Positions 1-11,731 of a stretch of DNA of 64,000 nt are shown here, piece after piece. Numbering within the stretch: the first letter of the stretch is position 1; the number at the start of each line of letters is the position of its first letter. The notes under the pieces were generated by a model. That model was not told the origin of the DNA and searched no databases. It saw only the letters and a list, made by a program, of their open reading frames with translations. Location of the stretch: NCBI GenBank assembly GCA_025449115.1, contig JAHLKC010000071.1, forward strand, positions 124,001 to 188,000, in the 5' to 3' direction. Both the position numbers and the translations under genes were made by a program. The stretch comes from Chytridium lagenaria. Its lineage: Eukaryota > Chytridiomycota > Chytridiomycetes > Chytridiales > Chytridiaceae.

Positions 1-578
1 ATTGAGGGTTTCCGGACCCATGTTGACGAGATCCTGTCCTGTTACATGGTATTGAGAGAAATATCCACTGAACGCCCCCAACCCGTTCTCATGTAACCAA
101 GTCACCACCATCGCCTCTGTCCATTGACTCACAAGCTGTTCATAAGATTGCGTTGGGGGGTATCGCTCCGCACCTCCCGATAAATTCCGTTGATGTCCGC
201 TTCGCACTGGTGCCAGTATCCCAACGCTTTCACTACGATCCCGACGTTGTGGGGAACGGCGGGGGGTTGTTGGAGGCCTATTGCACCCATGTTGGAGAAG
301 AAGGTAAAGTCTCGAGGGGAGGTTGGGGATTTGATTTCGATGGAGGAGTTGGAGGTTGAACGGGTGCGACCAGAGTTGGGGGGGTGTGATGATGGGTTGG
401 GGGAGATGATGGAGCCGTACGGAGGGATCCGTTGATCGAGGTGGTCGGTCCATGTTTTGCGGTCAACTTGCTGTTTGTGGATTTTAAATGAATTGCCGGT
501 TCCTCTTGATATTGACGTTGTAAGGGCTTTGGGGGTAACGCCCAACTTCTTTAAACTCAAAATAAAGAGATGACGCAA
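1..578 (-). CDS. SAM-domain protein, partial, runs off the left edge
   Basis: On the minus strand, positions about 150 down to 1 encode a segment typical of a sterile alpha motif: W-T-E-A-M-V-V-T-W-L-H-E-N-G, then Y-F-S-Q-Y and G-Q-D-L-V-N-M. SAM domains are small helical protein-protein interaction modules, common in fungal signalling adaptors. The upstream part (578 to about 160) is an open frame rich in Pro/Ser whose coding status is unsure. It joins the SAM segment only through a frame change near 160, next to a run of six C, so an intron or a one-base error lies there. The C-terminus is outside the window. The parent family cannot be named. Confidence 0.45.
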
Positions 579-1149
579 AAGGTGATAGATGAATGAATGA
601 TAAACGCTCGTCCAGAGACTGCAATGGATGCGCTTGACAATGGACGGAGGAGTAGGATGGGATCACTCAAGTGCAGTCCTGCAGCGTATTGTAGCTGTAG
701 GAGTCTCTGGGACAGGATTTGGCAAGTTGCCTTAGAAAATCAGCCCAGAAACCACACCTTTTTTTTCTTTTCTTGTGTTTTTGTCCCGTATCACTTGAAA
801 AGGCAACCCTTTCCTTTTCCCACCTGCTGCTCCGCCTTGAAACACTCTCATTTCCCCCCCCTTTCCTTAAAAATGAGCCGCTGCGCTATGACATCAAAAA
901 AACCTGCTGTTTCCCAGTAACAAAAAAAAGCTTTTTATTTATACATACAAAGAGAGAAAAAACAGAGTAGTAGGTTGGATCTGCAAACGAAGATAAAAAA
1001 CTAGGAACAAAATGAGCAGAGAGGTACGTGATCAGAACACCAAACATGAAAAAGAAAAGAAGGGGACCAAAATTGTCCCCTAATACATCCATCATCACAA
1101 CCAAACGTTGACCTCACCAAAGCCATAAAGAATAAAAATGGGAGAAGCG
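579..1149. other. Intergenic, no gene seen
   Basis: Short spurious frames, T/A runs and no recognisable motif. It separates the 5' side of the SAM gene from the 3' end of the kinase gene; both lie on the minus strand. Confidence 0.5.
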
Positions 1150-2167
1150 TCATTTTCCACCAGCAAAAACTCCCATATGAAGGCGTGGGCGGAAAACGAA
1201 AGAGAGTTCCCTCAACACCATCTTGACAATAAAGGGAACTCTCACGCACACATCTATGCATGCCAGCGGCTCCTCGTTATCACTTAACCGTGAAAGATGA
1301 AGGTACGCATCGGTTCTAAATAAAGCGACAAACGTATTAGGACATGTTTAACCCCAAGGATAAACAGAAAAAAAAGAAAGAAAGAAAAAACTCACCCCAT
1401 ATCCCTCCATGCTAATCAGCCTCATGTCGCCCCCAAAATACCTCGCATACAACCGACTCAATGGCAATCCATACCCAAACCCTGCCAACGGTGCCCTAAA
1501 ATCACTCTTTGAAAACCCCCTCCTCCAACTCGGGTTTCTCCGCCGTCGTATACATATACGTCCAAATCATCGCATCCCACTCCTCGGAATTCCTCCTCCC
1601 TCATCACTAACCTTGATCGTAATATCCTCCCTCCCCCTCCGCCACCACAATCCTAATCTCGGGATACTCATCCGCATCCACCCCAAACCTTTCCACGACA
1701 GCCCTCAACGAGTTCTTAAGCAACTCGAAAAGCATATGATGCAGATGCGACGGAACGTACATAAACTCCACATCATCTTTCCCCAAAAGTCGGATCTCGG
1801 GCCCCCCCCAGAGTCCGTAAAAATCCTGACAGACCACTCGGGCATTCTCTGCAGCCTCGAGTGCGACTTTGCGGATCGACGTTTTGGTGCAGATGATCCC
1901 AACGTATTCTTCGGGTGGAACTGGGACTCACTGAGGCTTTGGCGAGGGCAACGTGTTGGCCTATGAGCATGCGGATGCCAATACGGGACATGTAGAAACG
2001 GTCAAGGAAGGACTGGACTTCGACAGGGAGGAGTTGGACCATGTCGCCGTTCGGAGTTTTGATGTTGGGGGAATTTGTGCGGACCCAATGTTCCTTAAGT
2101 TCCTGAATACCCTTGGCTTATAGTTTTAAGAAAGAATGTTAAAAAGGCACGGGGTGGTGGATTAAAG

Positions 2168-2202
<35 letters not shown>

Positions 2203-2899
2203 TAAACTTACCGATGGTAGTGGCTACAGGATCGTGCCTTTTCTTGATATTCTCAATGCAAGTCACAAACTTTTTATTGTACTGTGCAACCTCTGGCGGT
2301 AGCCTCTCTTCGCTCATAGGATTATAATATCTATAGTATATAAATAAGGCAACAATGATGAGCTTTAAACTAATCTCGAAACAAACTAAAAAAACAACAT
2401 ATATTCAAATGATTGCATAAACCATAAAGTATATCTCACCTCACATTGATCGGTCCAGCACTGACAGGTCTATCCGAAACCAATTTCGCCGACGCCAACT
2501 CTTTCGGAATTCCAAACTCTTCTGGTCTCGGAAACTCGACCAAGTCCTGGAAAGACTGAGAATACCAATTCTTGACGCGATGGATGGATGGCATGGAAGA
2601 GAGATGATCAGGAAGGTTCTCTAATTCAACCACGCGTCTTGCGAGACGGATGGGGAGTTCGTTGTGGATGAATTGGGTGGCGTGAAGCATTGTTGCCTGG
2701 GATGGTGCGCGGCCTGGTTTGTAGATGGGCGAGTTAATCGATGGTTGTTTTTGTTTTTGGAGGGGAAGAGAGAAACATAGAGATGAGGGAGGTATTGTTT
2801 ACCAAATTCGACCATCTGTCGTAGCGAGACGGCGGTCTGTGGGAGGACAGATGCTTGTTTGATCTTTTCCATGATCAGCGGAGATATTTTGCCAGCCAT
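1150..2899 (-). CDS. Pyruvate dehydrogenase kinase-like mitochondrial kinase
   Basis: Mitochondrial GHKL-type kinase that would phosphorylate and inactivate the E1-alpha subunit of pyruvate dehydrogenase (or the branched-chain complex). Exon 1 starts at 2899; intron 2714-2802. Exon 2 carries [20 protein letters not shown], followed by exons with the family signature [19 protein letters not shown], the ATP-site N-box [16 protein letters not shown], a GGGIP D-box and the G-box [18 protein letters not shown]. The last exon begins after an intron near 1310-1397 and encodes [17 protein letters not shown]. The reading frame shifts near 1937, 1590 and 1527, the last two in or beside G, A or T runs. 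Each time the conserved kinase sequence resumes in another frame, so sequence error is more likely than a pseudogene. The exact C-terminus is uncertain. Assignment to the PDK/BCKDK family is firm; the choice of PDK over BCKDK is inference. Confidence 0.85.
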
Positions 2900-3179
2900 C
2901 GTAGTAGAGTTGTTGTATTGGATGGATGTGGATGGAATGATGCGCTACGGGGAGCACAGAAGAACAGAGTGGTCTGTTTGAGGTTGTAGCTTGACTGTAT
3001 GTGTAAAGTAAATGAAAGATGACATATGGATGATGAGTAATTAACTCAACACACACATAGAATAACGAAACAGAAGCGCGAAATGGATGATTTATAGATG
3101 AATGACTGAGAGAGTGAGAATGATGTGTGAGACTCATAGACAGAGCGCATGATGTATACCATGTTCTAACTCGCTACGC

Positions 3180-3475
3180 TTCACCCATTCTGTCATATCA
3201 TTGTCACTCACTCACTCACTCACTCATTCACTCGCCCATGACCCACAGACTTATACAGACTCATCCACTCATCCACTCATCCATTCATAAACAAGCATAT
3301 AAACTTACTCTCTTTGTGTGTGTGTGTGTGTGTGTGTGTGAGTATCAAGGTGTAGGTGTAGGTGTAGCTGTAGTAGTAGTAGCAGTAGCAGTAGTTGTAG
3401 TAGTAGTAGTTGTAGTAGTTGTAGTAGTAGTTGTAGTAGTTGTAGCAGTAGTAGTAATAAAGTACTTTGTATGTA
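3180..3475. repeat. Microsatellite cluster
   Basis: Successive simple repeats: (CACT)n near 3205-3235, (CATC/CCACT)n near 3262-3285, (TG)n at about 3316-3341, then a GTA/GTT trinucleotide tract to about 3460. These make a false valine-rich open frame on the plus strand. Confidence 0.85.
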
Positions 3476-3741
3476 GTGAAGTATAAGAATTACCTACCCA
3501 CAACAACAAAATTTCAAGTGGAAATCATATGAAGATGCACTAATTAATTATAACGAATGAATGATAAAAAGATTGTACTACCTATGAGGTTTTTCAATTA
3601 ATATTAATTTTTATAAATTAAATTAAATTAATTTTGTTTTCTATATTTATTATTTAATAAATAAATACCATGTGTAAAATATAAAACCAATTTCATGAGT
3701 CAGTTTATATTTATTATTTATAGATTATTAATAATAATAAT
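3476..3741. other. AT-rich spacer
   Basis: Almost pure A/T with TTAATTAA-like and ATTATTATT motifs. No gene is seen. It lies downstream of the zinc-knuckle gene. Confidence 0.5.
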
Positions 3742-5423
3742 TCACGTCGTCCCCCTTTTACTTAAAAACACATTGCAACTCCCAACCGTATGCAGATACG
3801 ATCCATATCCAACACATGCTTTAGCGTGAATGGGCATCGCAGCTACATGAACACTGCCTTTGACACTCGTCTTACCAGGTCGCGCTGCCAGTTGGCAATC
3901 AGCAATAATATGATCTTCAGCTCGACAATACGTGCACCACCCCTTCTTATAATACATTCTCCTCTCTTCATCCGTCAAGGGTCCACTTCTCGGTCTCGCC
4001 GTAAGCGTAGGCCGTGGCGGCAACGCCGTATTCACCACGACACCCCCATCACTCCTCAACGACGCCTCAGATCCTTTCCCATTCAACACCCTCCCATCCC
4101 CATTCCTCACCGCATCCCCTCCCATCTTCCCCTCCCTCTCCCTGACAACGCATTCACTCACAACATGCGTCTTTTCCCGACAAAACGAACACCAAACCCC
4201 TCGCGGTAATACCGTTTCCTCTCATCCGCGCTCAACGGTCCCCTCCCATGTCTCCGTCCCCCAACCGTGCATGCATCAATCACATGATCCTTGGAGCGAC
4301 AGTACACGCACCACCCGTTTCGAATGTATTCGGCGCGTTCTGATGGCGTTAAACGCGGGGTGCGATGACCGCGGGGGTAGTCGAGACGGGTTGGGAGGGA
4401 GAGTTCGTCAAAGATGCTTGCAGAGTGGGAGGAGTGGGAGGAGATGGTGGAGGAAGAGTCGGAGAAGATGTCTTCTTCCTCTTCTTGTTCGTCTTGTTCT
4501 CTTTTTTCTTCGTCTCTTTCATTCTCCTGGGTGGAGGTGATGGGGAGGGGTTGAGCTAGGGCAGGGGTAAGGGGTTCAGCAATCAGATGCCAACCGGACG
4601 GGATGGTCGGGGTAGGTATTTCCGTCGCATGCGGTGAAATAAACGGTTCAGGTTCCTTCTTTTCTTCAACGGGTAGCGGTTTCCAAACATTTTGGAACAA
4701 CCCAAGCGTAATTAAACGTGACTTGCACCCATTCTTAAACCCTTCCCAACTCATTGTCCGTCGTTGATCCGCCGGAACACCTCTCCACCTCACCCTCATC
4801 TCCCCAGAAAGTTCCAACGTGACCCAATCTACCGCCGTTGGTTGATTCCAAAACGTCGCGGGTTCATGATGGTCTCGTCGAAACCCTAAAAACCGAGCCT
4901 TCTCCTCACACTCGTAAAGGTAATCCTCAATCACCTGTTGACGATCGTCCATGTCCAGATCAAATAGATTAGACGGCAGTTGAGGTGCTTTTGTTGCGGG
5001 GATCTCGAATTGAGGGAGATGACGGGTTGTTTGTTGGTGTTCTGCTAGATCGGACATGGTGATGGGTGATGGAGCTGTGGGGTCATCTTGCGTCAGTTTT
5101 GGGAGGTGGGAGGACCATGTTACATCTTGTTTTGATGTGGAACGATGGTGGGATACTGCTGTTAGGATGGTGGAGATGATGGAGAGAGCGTCTTTACGGT
5201 TTGGGAACGTCAGGGGGATAAAATCTTGAATCTGGTGGAGTAGGTCGGATGAGGCGTTTTGCGGAGGTGGTGGAGGGCTTGAGGGGGGTTCGATGAGGAC
5301 TTCACCGATTTCTGGGACAATAACGTGAGGGAGAGGTGGGGAACGGGTTTGGGAATCGATGAGACGGTTTTGGGCTTTAACGGTCATGTAGCGACGACCT
5401 GCAGGGGTTCTGGTGTCTGTCAT
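3742..5423 (-). CDS. Gag-like protein with three zinc-knuckle-like modules
   Basis: I do not recognise a named family. From ATG 5423 (chosen over 5597 because a TATA box lies at 5477-5484), the protein has a Pro-rich N-terminus and a central gag-like region (W-V-T-L-E-L-S-G-E-M-R-V-R-W, then M-S-W-E-G-F-K). An acidic Ser/Glu stretch follows, then three related modules of the form L-(T/S)-x-x-E-R-x-x-Y-x-x-x-G-x-C-x-x-C-R-x-x-x-H-x-x-x-x-C. Module 2 is split by a frameshift near 4203: the frame changes at a GGGG run, and the next frame supplies W-C-S-F-C-R-E-K-T-H-V-V-S-E-C and stays open through module 3 (W-C-T-Y-C-R-A-E-D-H-I-I-A-D-C) to the stop at 3742. CCHC knuckles bind zinc and nucleic acid in retroelement Gag proteins. 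No pol domain or LTR adjoins it, so it is either a domesticated gag or a remnant. Confidence 0.55.
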
Positions 5424-5476
5424 GCTGAAATGTAGAGACGTGTTTGTGACGGGGACGGATAGGGTGGAAAGGCTCC

Positions 5477-5484
5477 CTTTATAA
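5477..5484 (-). promoter_or_regulatory. TATA box of the zinc-knuckle gene
   Basis: TTATAAAG on the minus strand, about 55 bases before ATG 5423. It argues against the upstream in-frame ATG at 5597. Confidence 0.45.
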
Positions 5485-5597
5485 TGATGGTAACGAAAGC
5501 AGATTTGGTATGCTTTGGTGTAAGTCCAACCGACTATGTTATTGTGGAGAGTGCGATGGAAAGGTGTTAAGTCCAGGTAAGATGGCCAGAATTGCAA

Positions 5598-6536
5598 TTA
5601 ATGGAGATTAATCGGATTGAAGCGTGCGGAGGGCGCTTAACAAAGAGAGGAGGCGGATCTTTCGCAAAGGCGGGGGGATGAGGTCGTCAAGAGTGACAGC
5701 CTGTCCAGAGGGTACAAGTGACCTTCTAAAAGACACTTATTTTTTTTTTTTCCTTTTTCTTTTTTCTTCCTTGACGGAATGTCAACAAACTAAACAATCG
5801 GGCTAAAACTGTTAGCTTTCGCAAACCATTGAGATAATATGAGCTCGGCCTTTAACTTCAAATGAAAAGTAGCTTTGCGCATTTCTTTCCGTCATCCCCA
5901 ATTTCCTGGATTTTTGTTGCACCCTCACGACTCCACCGTGACTTTCTTTTGATGCTCTTCATTTCAAGTTGCTGAAAAAATGTGTTTTCTCGGTACACTT
6001 ATTATGTACACTCGCTCGTTTTGCTCCCCCGCTTGACAAAAATAAAGTGTTGACTCTCTCCATTGACAGGGAATCAAAGTGGAACGATAGCATAGATATA
6101 ACTTACGAATGCAAAACCTCTCCCTCCCACATCCCCCAAAGAGGTTGAGAGGCAAAGGTTTGTTTAACCGCGTCAGAGCCGGTGCTCATGGTACCTACCC
6201 TTTTTTCATTAAATTCTTTGACATTCAAAAACTTAATTGGTTGGTGTCAATAAGATAATGGATGGGGAGGCATCCATATACTCGAAATTGGGCCCCACCT
6301 ACCCACAGAGGTTAAACCGCCGTTTTTCTTACTTTAGCCACAACTCCAGCATTTCATGTTTTTAAAAAAAACTGCTGGTTTGTAGCTCTACCACCTACCT
6401 ACTCACCCAAAAGTCATAAAGACCGCCTCCCTTACAAATCTAAACAAATAAATAATGACGCCTTCCAAAAAACAAATGTCGTCGATTGTTTTCAAATCAC
6501 ATATAATTTGTCATCTCGGCTAAAACACATTTCTCC
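5598..6536. other. Divergent intergenic region, no gene seen
   Basis: Separates the minus-strand zinc-knuckle gene from the plus-strand oxidoreductase gene. It contains T/A runs and short spurious frames only. Confidence 0.5.
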
Positions 6537-6544
6537 TATATAAG
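6537..6544 (+). promoter_or_regulatory. TATA box of the oxidoreductase gene
   Basis: TATATAAG, about 50 bases upstream of ATG 6594, at a usual distance for a fungal core promoter. Confidence 0.6.
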
Positions 6545-6593
6545 TACCAGACAAACTTCTCCTTAACATCACATCCAAAAGTTTTCCGAGATC

Positions 6594-7771
6594 ATGTCAT
6601 CAACCATCCCACCCACCATCAAAGCCGCCGCATTCAGTCGTTACGGCGGCCCAGAAGTCCTCGACATCATCTCCATCCCGACTCCCCAACTCACCCCAAC
6701 CGACGACGCCGTCCTCATCAAGTAAATAAAGAAAAAACGATCTCAATTATCACCTAACCCCCATCCTTTCCAACAGAGTCTCATACGCAGGCATCAACCC
6801 CGTCGACTATAAAGTCCGTGAAGGCCACCTCTCCGCTCTTCTCGGCCTCCCCTTCCCCGCCATCGTCGGCATCGACTACTCGGGTGTCATTGCCTCCGTG
6901 GGTCCCAAAGCCGTCGGTGATTTCAAAGTTGGCGATCAAGTCTACGGGAAACTGAAAGGCATTAACGGGAAGGGGACATATGCTGAATACATTCGCGTAT
7001 CCACTAAAGACGATATTGTGGTGAAACGACCTGATCATATCTCGGCTGTTGATGCGGCAGGGGTGGGCGTTACCGCGCTAACGGCTTATGTTGGGCTTGT
7101 GAGTTATGGAGGATTGAGCCTTGAGGATGTGGATCAACCCGTTGGTCCGGCTTCGAAATCGGTGCTTGTCATTGGTGCTTCTGGGGGGTGGGATCATGGG
7201 CTGTTCAGGTTGCAAAGAAGCTTGGAGCCAAGGTCACGGCAGTAGCGTCAGGGAAGAACAAGGATTATGTGGTGAACACGTTAAAGGCGGATGTGTTTGT
7301 AGATTACACTGTTGGACCGATTGATACTTTGTTGACCACTGAGGCAGAGTTTGATGTTGTTTTCGATGCGGTTGGAGGAGATCAGTATTGGACGTTGGCG
7401 CAGAAGATTTTGAAGGCAGGGGGGTTGTTTACTACGGCTGTGGGGGGGACGGAACATGGTGGGAAGGTGACTTTTGGGGCTCTTGCTGGGATGGTGGGAT
7501 CGTTGGCTTGGAGGTCGTTGACGAATTCAAGAAAGTAAGTCCTGGCCTCCTTTTTTTTCTTGGTGTTGAATGCGATTATTAACGATTTGTGTATAGGTAT
7601 CGGTTTGTGTCGTCACTCCCGGTAGATCAGTTCCCGAATGTTGCGAAGTGGATTGAGGATGGATCTGTCAAGTTACCGCCTAGCACTGTTGTTCCTCTTG
7701 CGGAGGTGAGACGTGCTCATGAACTCAGTGCATCGCATAGGACGGTTGGGAAGATTATTCTTGAGTTATGA
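6594..7771 (+). CDS. Zinc-less MDR (quinone-reductase-like NADPH oxidoreductase)
   Basis: Medium-chain dehydrogenase/reductase of the quinone oxidoreductase type, expected to reduce quinones or alpha,beta-unsaturated carbonyls with NADPH in the cytosol. Three exons: 6594-6721, 6777-7534 and 7597-7771. The N-terminal GroES-like domain shows SRYGGPEVL, V-S-Y-A-G-I-N-P-V-D-Y-K and G-I-D-Y-S-G-V-I-A-S-V-G, with no catalytic or structural Zn ligands. The Rossmann part shows V-L-V-I-G-A-S-G-G and W-A-V-Q-V-A-K-K-L-G-A, then F-D-V-V-F-D-A-V-G-G. The C-terminal exon ends V-G-K-I-I-L-E-L. A frame change at 7184-7193, in a GGGGGGTGGG tract within the nucleotide-binding loop, looks like loss of two bases because both sides match the family. 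Otherwise the gene is complete, at about 345 residues. Confidence 0.85.
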
Positions 7772-8742
7772 GTTTTGATGTGACGTTTCCTATGTCTCCT
7801 GCCTCCTTTTCGTATCGTCTTAAACATGTTGTGTGAATGATTGAATATATTTTTTGTGGGTATATTTATTGAACCATCTCTATAAAGATATTTTATTCGT
7901 TACAACCACTGCTATTATTTACTAAAGATGTTTGTTTTTTAAGTAAGTAGTTAAATCATTTTCTGTGATTTGACGTAAGGCTAGAAAGGAAAAGTAGCAA
8001 CACGAAATCTATATTTAACAATATGCCTATCTTTTGCTTCAAATTAGTAATAATTACTTACCACATCTCGTTATCGAAATGGTATCGCGTTTGTTTTAAA
8101 TCGGTTTGGAGGTCAATACATCATTATTTGAGACGTATTGCTGAGATATATCATAATTTCTTATCACACTAAGCTAGCACTAACAGAATTTAATAACAAA
8201 AGTCCACACAAACGTTTTTACATCACAACAAATTACATGAAAAAAAAGTTTACACCAACGACATGGAAAAGAAACCGGCACAGAAGCCCACACCAAACCA
8301 TCAGCGGTTCGACGTTTAAAGTCAGTCGTCGCTCTCGGGAGCATTGCCTACGAAAAAAGAACATGGGAAAAACTGCCTCCCATTATTGGCGCTGCACGAA
8401 TGTCTAATAGATACGCTCACTGCAGCCATTGCAAGGACGATATCTGTTCTAATCGACGTTATGTTTGACAGCGGGATTCGGCGAAAGTCGAGATCAGGAT
8501 TTAAAAAATCGATTTGGACGGTTTTTTTAAGCCCTTTGTTTCCGTGGATGGCTGAGAAGGAACAAAATGAATTCACCTCTCCTTGCTTTATTTCAGGAAG
8601 AATATCTCGAACTCCATTTCCACTTCACCAATCCTCAATTACTTATCATTAAGTCAACATCCCTAATTCCATTTCGTTTCAGTCATGTTTTCTCGTCTTC
8701 CGATCTCTTTTTGCTTTATTAGAATGTATGAAGGAAACACCT
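7772..8742. other. Intergenic, no gene seen
   Basis: 3' flank of the oxidoreductase followed by AT-rich DNA. The frames of 80-100 codons near 8140-8650 on both strands have no recognisable motif. Confidence 0.45.
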
Positions 8743-9078
8743 AATCCCACTTATTTCTGTCATGCTTTCCTTCATCTTGCCAATAGTTTGAGGATTAATA
8801 CCAAAAAACAGTTGCTACGCTTATGGACTCTTCACTATGATACTACGGAAAACGGCCACTCTGGCTCTTCTTGAACGTTTCCTCTGCAAACTATATAATA
8901 AATATACATGGTCGTTAAAAAATCAGGGGACGATCTAATTTCTTTCCAGAATGACGCCTTTTTTTTATTGAAGGTTCATTTATAAGAGACCGTGACAATA
9001 AACTACGAGAGTTGCGGTTTTTACTAATATGATGATTGAAAGAGAGGCACCATTTGACCTAATCTGATCAAAGAACGA

Positions 9079-9876
9079 CTACTTCCTAGGGGGTTTCTTA
9101 ATGGGTCCAGGTTCGAGGTCCACATCAACCCAGTATGGGTACCAATGCTGGTTTCCGTTCTTCGTGTCACAAGTCAAGAGGTAAGGCTGAGCACCATTCC
9201 CAGGCCAACCAGCAGAGTCAAGGCAAAGCTGACCTTGTCCCCAACTGTCTGTAGCATGAGCATTTCGGTACATGTAGACGCCACTACCAAAAAAAAAAAA
9301 GAGGAAAATGGATGAGTATATGTTCGTTGGAGAGAAACGTGCAAAAGATAGTCTCACTTTCCGATATGCATGGGGTACCACTGAGTTCCCCATCCGTATG
9401 AGCTGCCAGAGTAGCATGGGACGATGACGACTTTACGGTCGATGGGGCTTACGACGCCATAGCAGTTTGCTTTGATTCAAAGAGTAACAGTAAGAAACAA
9501 CAAAAAAATGATGCAGACTGCTGGAGAGTAATCAACTTACAAGAGTTGGGAATGCGCCAACGCTCATTATTGTTATCGGTCCTAGCGAAATCGATCTTGT
9601 TCCAACCGGCATCCTGCCACAACTGAACCCTTTTACTGAGAACAGGGTCAGCAGGGACACCCCATGTTTGAATGGTATAAAAATATAGACTCACTTGAAC
9701 TCCAAGGAGTAGGATCTGTCGTTGTTGGTGAAGAGGCCACCCATGGAGAGGTGCTCAACGTAGAGGCGGCGCTCCAGCGTATGATGGGCCTCTGTGGCGT
9801 TGTTGGCTGTTGGGGCAGCAGCACCTGAGCCCGCGAGGCTGGCAGCTATGGCAGCTATGAAGAGGTTTATGATCAT
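9079..9876 (-). CDS. Small secreted beta-trefoil/ricin-B-like lectin, copy 1
   Basis: Predicted secreted carbohydrate-binding protein of about 180 residues. I use ATG 9876: the TATA box at 9941-9948 leaves no room for ATG 9912, and 9876 opens a classic signal peptide (M-I-I-N-L-F-I-A-A-I-A-A-S, then an Ala-rich end). Four exons: 9876-9695, 9636-9541, 9469-9358 and 9283-9079. Mature motifs suggest beta-trefoil repeats: Q-L-W-Q-D-A-G-W-N-K-I, N-N-E-R-W-R-I, W-G-Q-G-Q-L-C-L-D and the QxW-type N-G-N-Q-H-W-Y-P-Y-W. Cysteines suggest disulphides. Family assignment is from motif shape only and is tentative; the signal peptide and intact splicing are clear. No frameshift was seen. Confidence 0.65.
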
Positions 9877-9940
9877 GGTGTTGTTTGTAATTATGAGGTG
9901 AAACAGTGACAAAGTAAACGAGGGTAATAGAGTGGGTGCT

Positions 9941-9948
9941 TTATATAC
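9941..9948 (-). promoter_or_regulatory. TATA box of lectin copy 1
   Basis: GGTATATAAAGC on the minus strand, conserved at the same place in copy 2. It lies about 70 bases before the chosen ATG 9876. Confidence 0.55.
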
Positions 9949-10387
9949 CTATCAATACTTATTAATTATTATTTGTTTGGAAATAAGGGTCAAGCCATGA
10001 ATCAAGCCTAAATCAAGGCACGAATTACGGCGGTATCAGGCATGCAGATATAAACTATAATTAATTATGGTAAATAACTATTTAAAGATCTTTTTGTCTT
10101 TTTGTTATATGCATTTCTACCTTTACTTCATGAGTTTCTTTATTTACATTAATATTATTATTTATAAAAAGTGTGTAACGAAAACTGGAACAACCTCAGG
10201 GAATACTTGGTTTTCCCTTGACTTTACCATATGACGCTATTTAAAGTTGGTACTTTTTACTATATACAGTATTTCGTGGTCTAGAGAGTCGTGGGTAGGA
10301 CTTTTTTTTACTCTTAGTTTTGTTATGCATCGATCATCTTTTTTTTTTTTTTTTTTTTTGTTCAGCCAAACAATAAATATTATCATG

Positions 10388-11330
10388 TCAATAATAAAAA
10401 ATGTAGACAGTAAAAGATGCCCAGATGTCTGGAAAGAGATGCCGTCGTAAGTCCCTATCTGCCTTGTTTTTGCCTTGCTCTGATCCGACCGTCCGACGCA
10501 TGTATTTTTTTTCCCCTCTACGCAAAAACTTTATTTTTGACCGTTTTACGATTTCATGAACAACCTGAGAGATGAGCGAAGTTGAGCTGTATCCCTTGGT
10601 AGGTATATACTGCAACGTTGTTTGCGTTGTCTGTATGCCATTGAACGCATTCCCCAGATAGTTCTCCGCCGAGATGGTACAGCCGATAGCAATGGTAGCT
10701 AACTCGAGGTTTGCGCTTCCGGCCCTTCTTTCAGAGCGCTCACGCAATGGGGACACCATGACCAAGACCAAAAATGATATTGAGAGCAAAATCCTGCTCC
10801 TGTGAGAGAACTATCACTAACAATGCCAAAGTGGCTTGTTGCGAACCATTCCTCTTCTCGGATGAAGTGGATGCCCGGCCACTCGAGAATAATATCGGCG
10901 AACCACAAGATATCATCAGCCTTTGCTGCAGGGGTAAACTGTTCGTGATTTTTTCCTGTCTTATCAACCTGTAAGTGTTGCTGAGGTACACCCTTCCTTG
11001 TGGAAGGACCCGGCACACCCACGTTAAATTTCCTGCAATTGACGAAATCTTGCTTTTCGACAGCTTTTGTTTCTTTGATGCTTCTACTAGAAAGTTGCTC
11101 ATTTTTCGCATTTTCTCAACAGTAATCGTCACCGTCATAGCATTTGTGTCAATTCGGAAGCCCAGGATCTTCAACGACGGCCCTATCAGGATTTCCTTCG
11201 TCTTTATTTCATAGCCCAAGAAATTAAGGATTTTGTGGAAGAATAAGATGGTGAGGGTGATCAGGTCTGGGTGAGTGACGGCAAAAAAAATTATCGCTGT
11301 GATGGAAGCAATCAATAAAAAACTGTTTTA
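10388..11330 (-). pseudogene. DIRS-type retrotransposon RT/RNase H fragment, decayed
   Basis: Minus-strand frames from 11315 down to 10388 give, in order, the end of a reverse transcriptase (I-L-G-F-R-I-D-T-N-A-M-T-V-T-I then E-K-M-R-K-M, typical of DIRS/Ngaro RTs) and a linker with I-A-G-N-L-T-W-V. An RNase H-like part follows (I-V-S-D-S-S-L-T-G-A-G-F and N-L-E-L-A-T-I-A-I). At least two frame changes (near 11000 and 10760) break it, and neither the RT active site nor a tyrosine recombinase is present. It sits between the two lectin copies, partly overlapping the 3' flank of duplication unit 1. Confidence 0.7.
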
Positions 11331-11731
11331 ATCCCCAGCACACCATGTCGCCAAACAAAGCAGCATGGGAAACCAGAATCCATCATTTCAAACATTGTTG
11401 CGTGGTCAATGAGGAATTCATTTTGTGAAGTTTTCCCTTTGGCCAAGTTGGATTAATCCAACTTATTTCAGTCATGGTTTCCTTCATCTTGCCAACAGGT
11501 TGGGGATAAGCACCAAAAAATTAGTTGCTACTCTTATGGACTCTTCCCTATGAGACTACAGAAATCGGTCACTCTGGCTCTTCTTGAACGTTTCTTTTCT
11601 GAATATGTACTATATAGATAAAATGTAAAGAAACAGGGGACGATCTAATTTTTTTTTCGAGAATGACGCCTTAACTTTATTGAAGGTCCATTAAAAGAGA
11701 CCGTGACAAAAAACTACGAGAGGTGCGATTT

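Larger units (their letters stand above)
8743..10560. repeat. Local duplication, unit 1 (lectin gene plus flanks)
   Basis: About 1.8 kb containing lectin gene 1. Its left flank (8743-9078), gene, promoter and right flank (10170-10285 and 10310-10560) have clear counterparts at 11455-13035 and 14215-14460. Coding parts are near-identical and flanks are more diverged. Confidence 0.8.

Noticed and set aside
3127..3486. 119-codon frame ending in poly-Val
   Set aside because: Pure translation of (CACT)n, (TG)n and GTA/GTT microsatellites.
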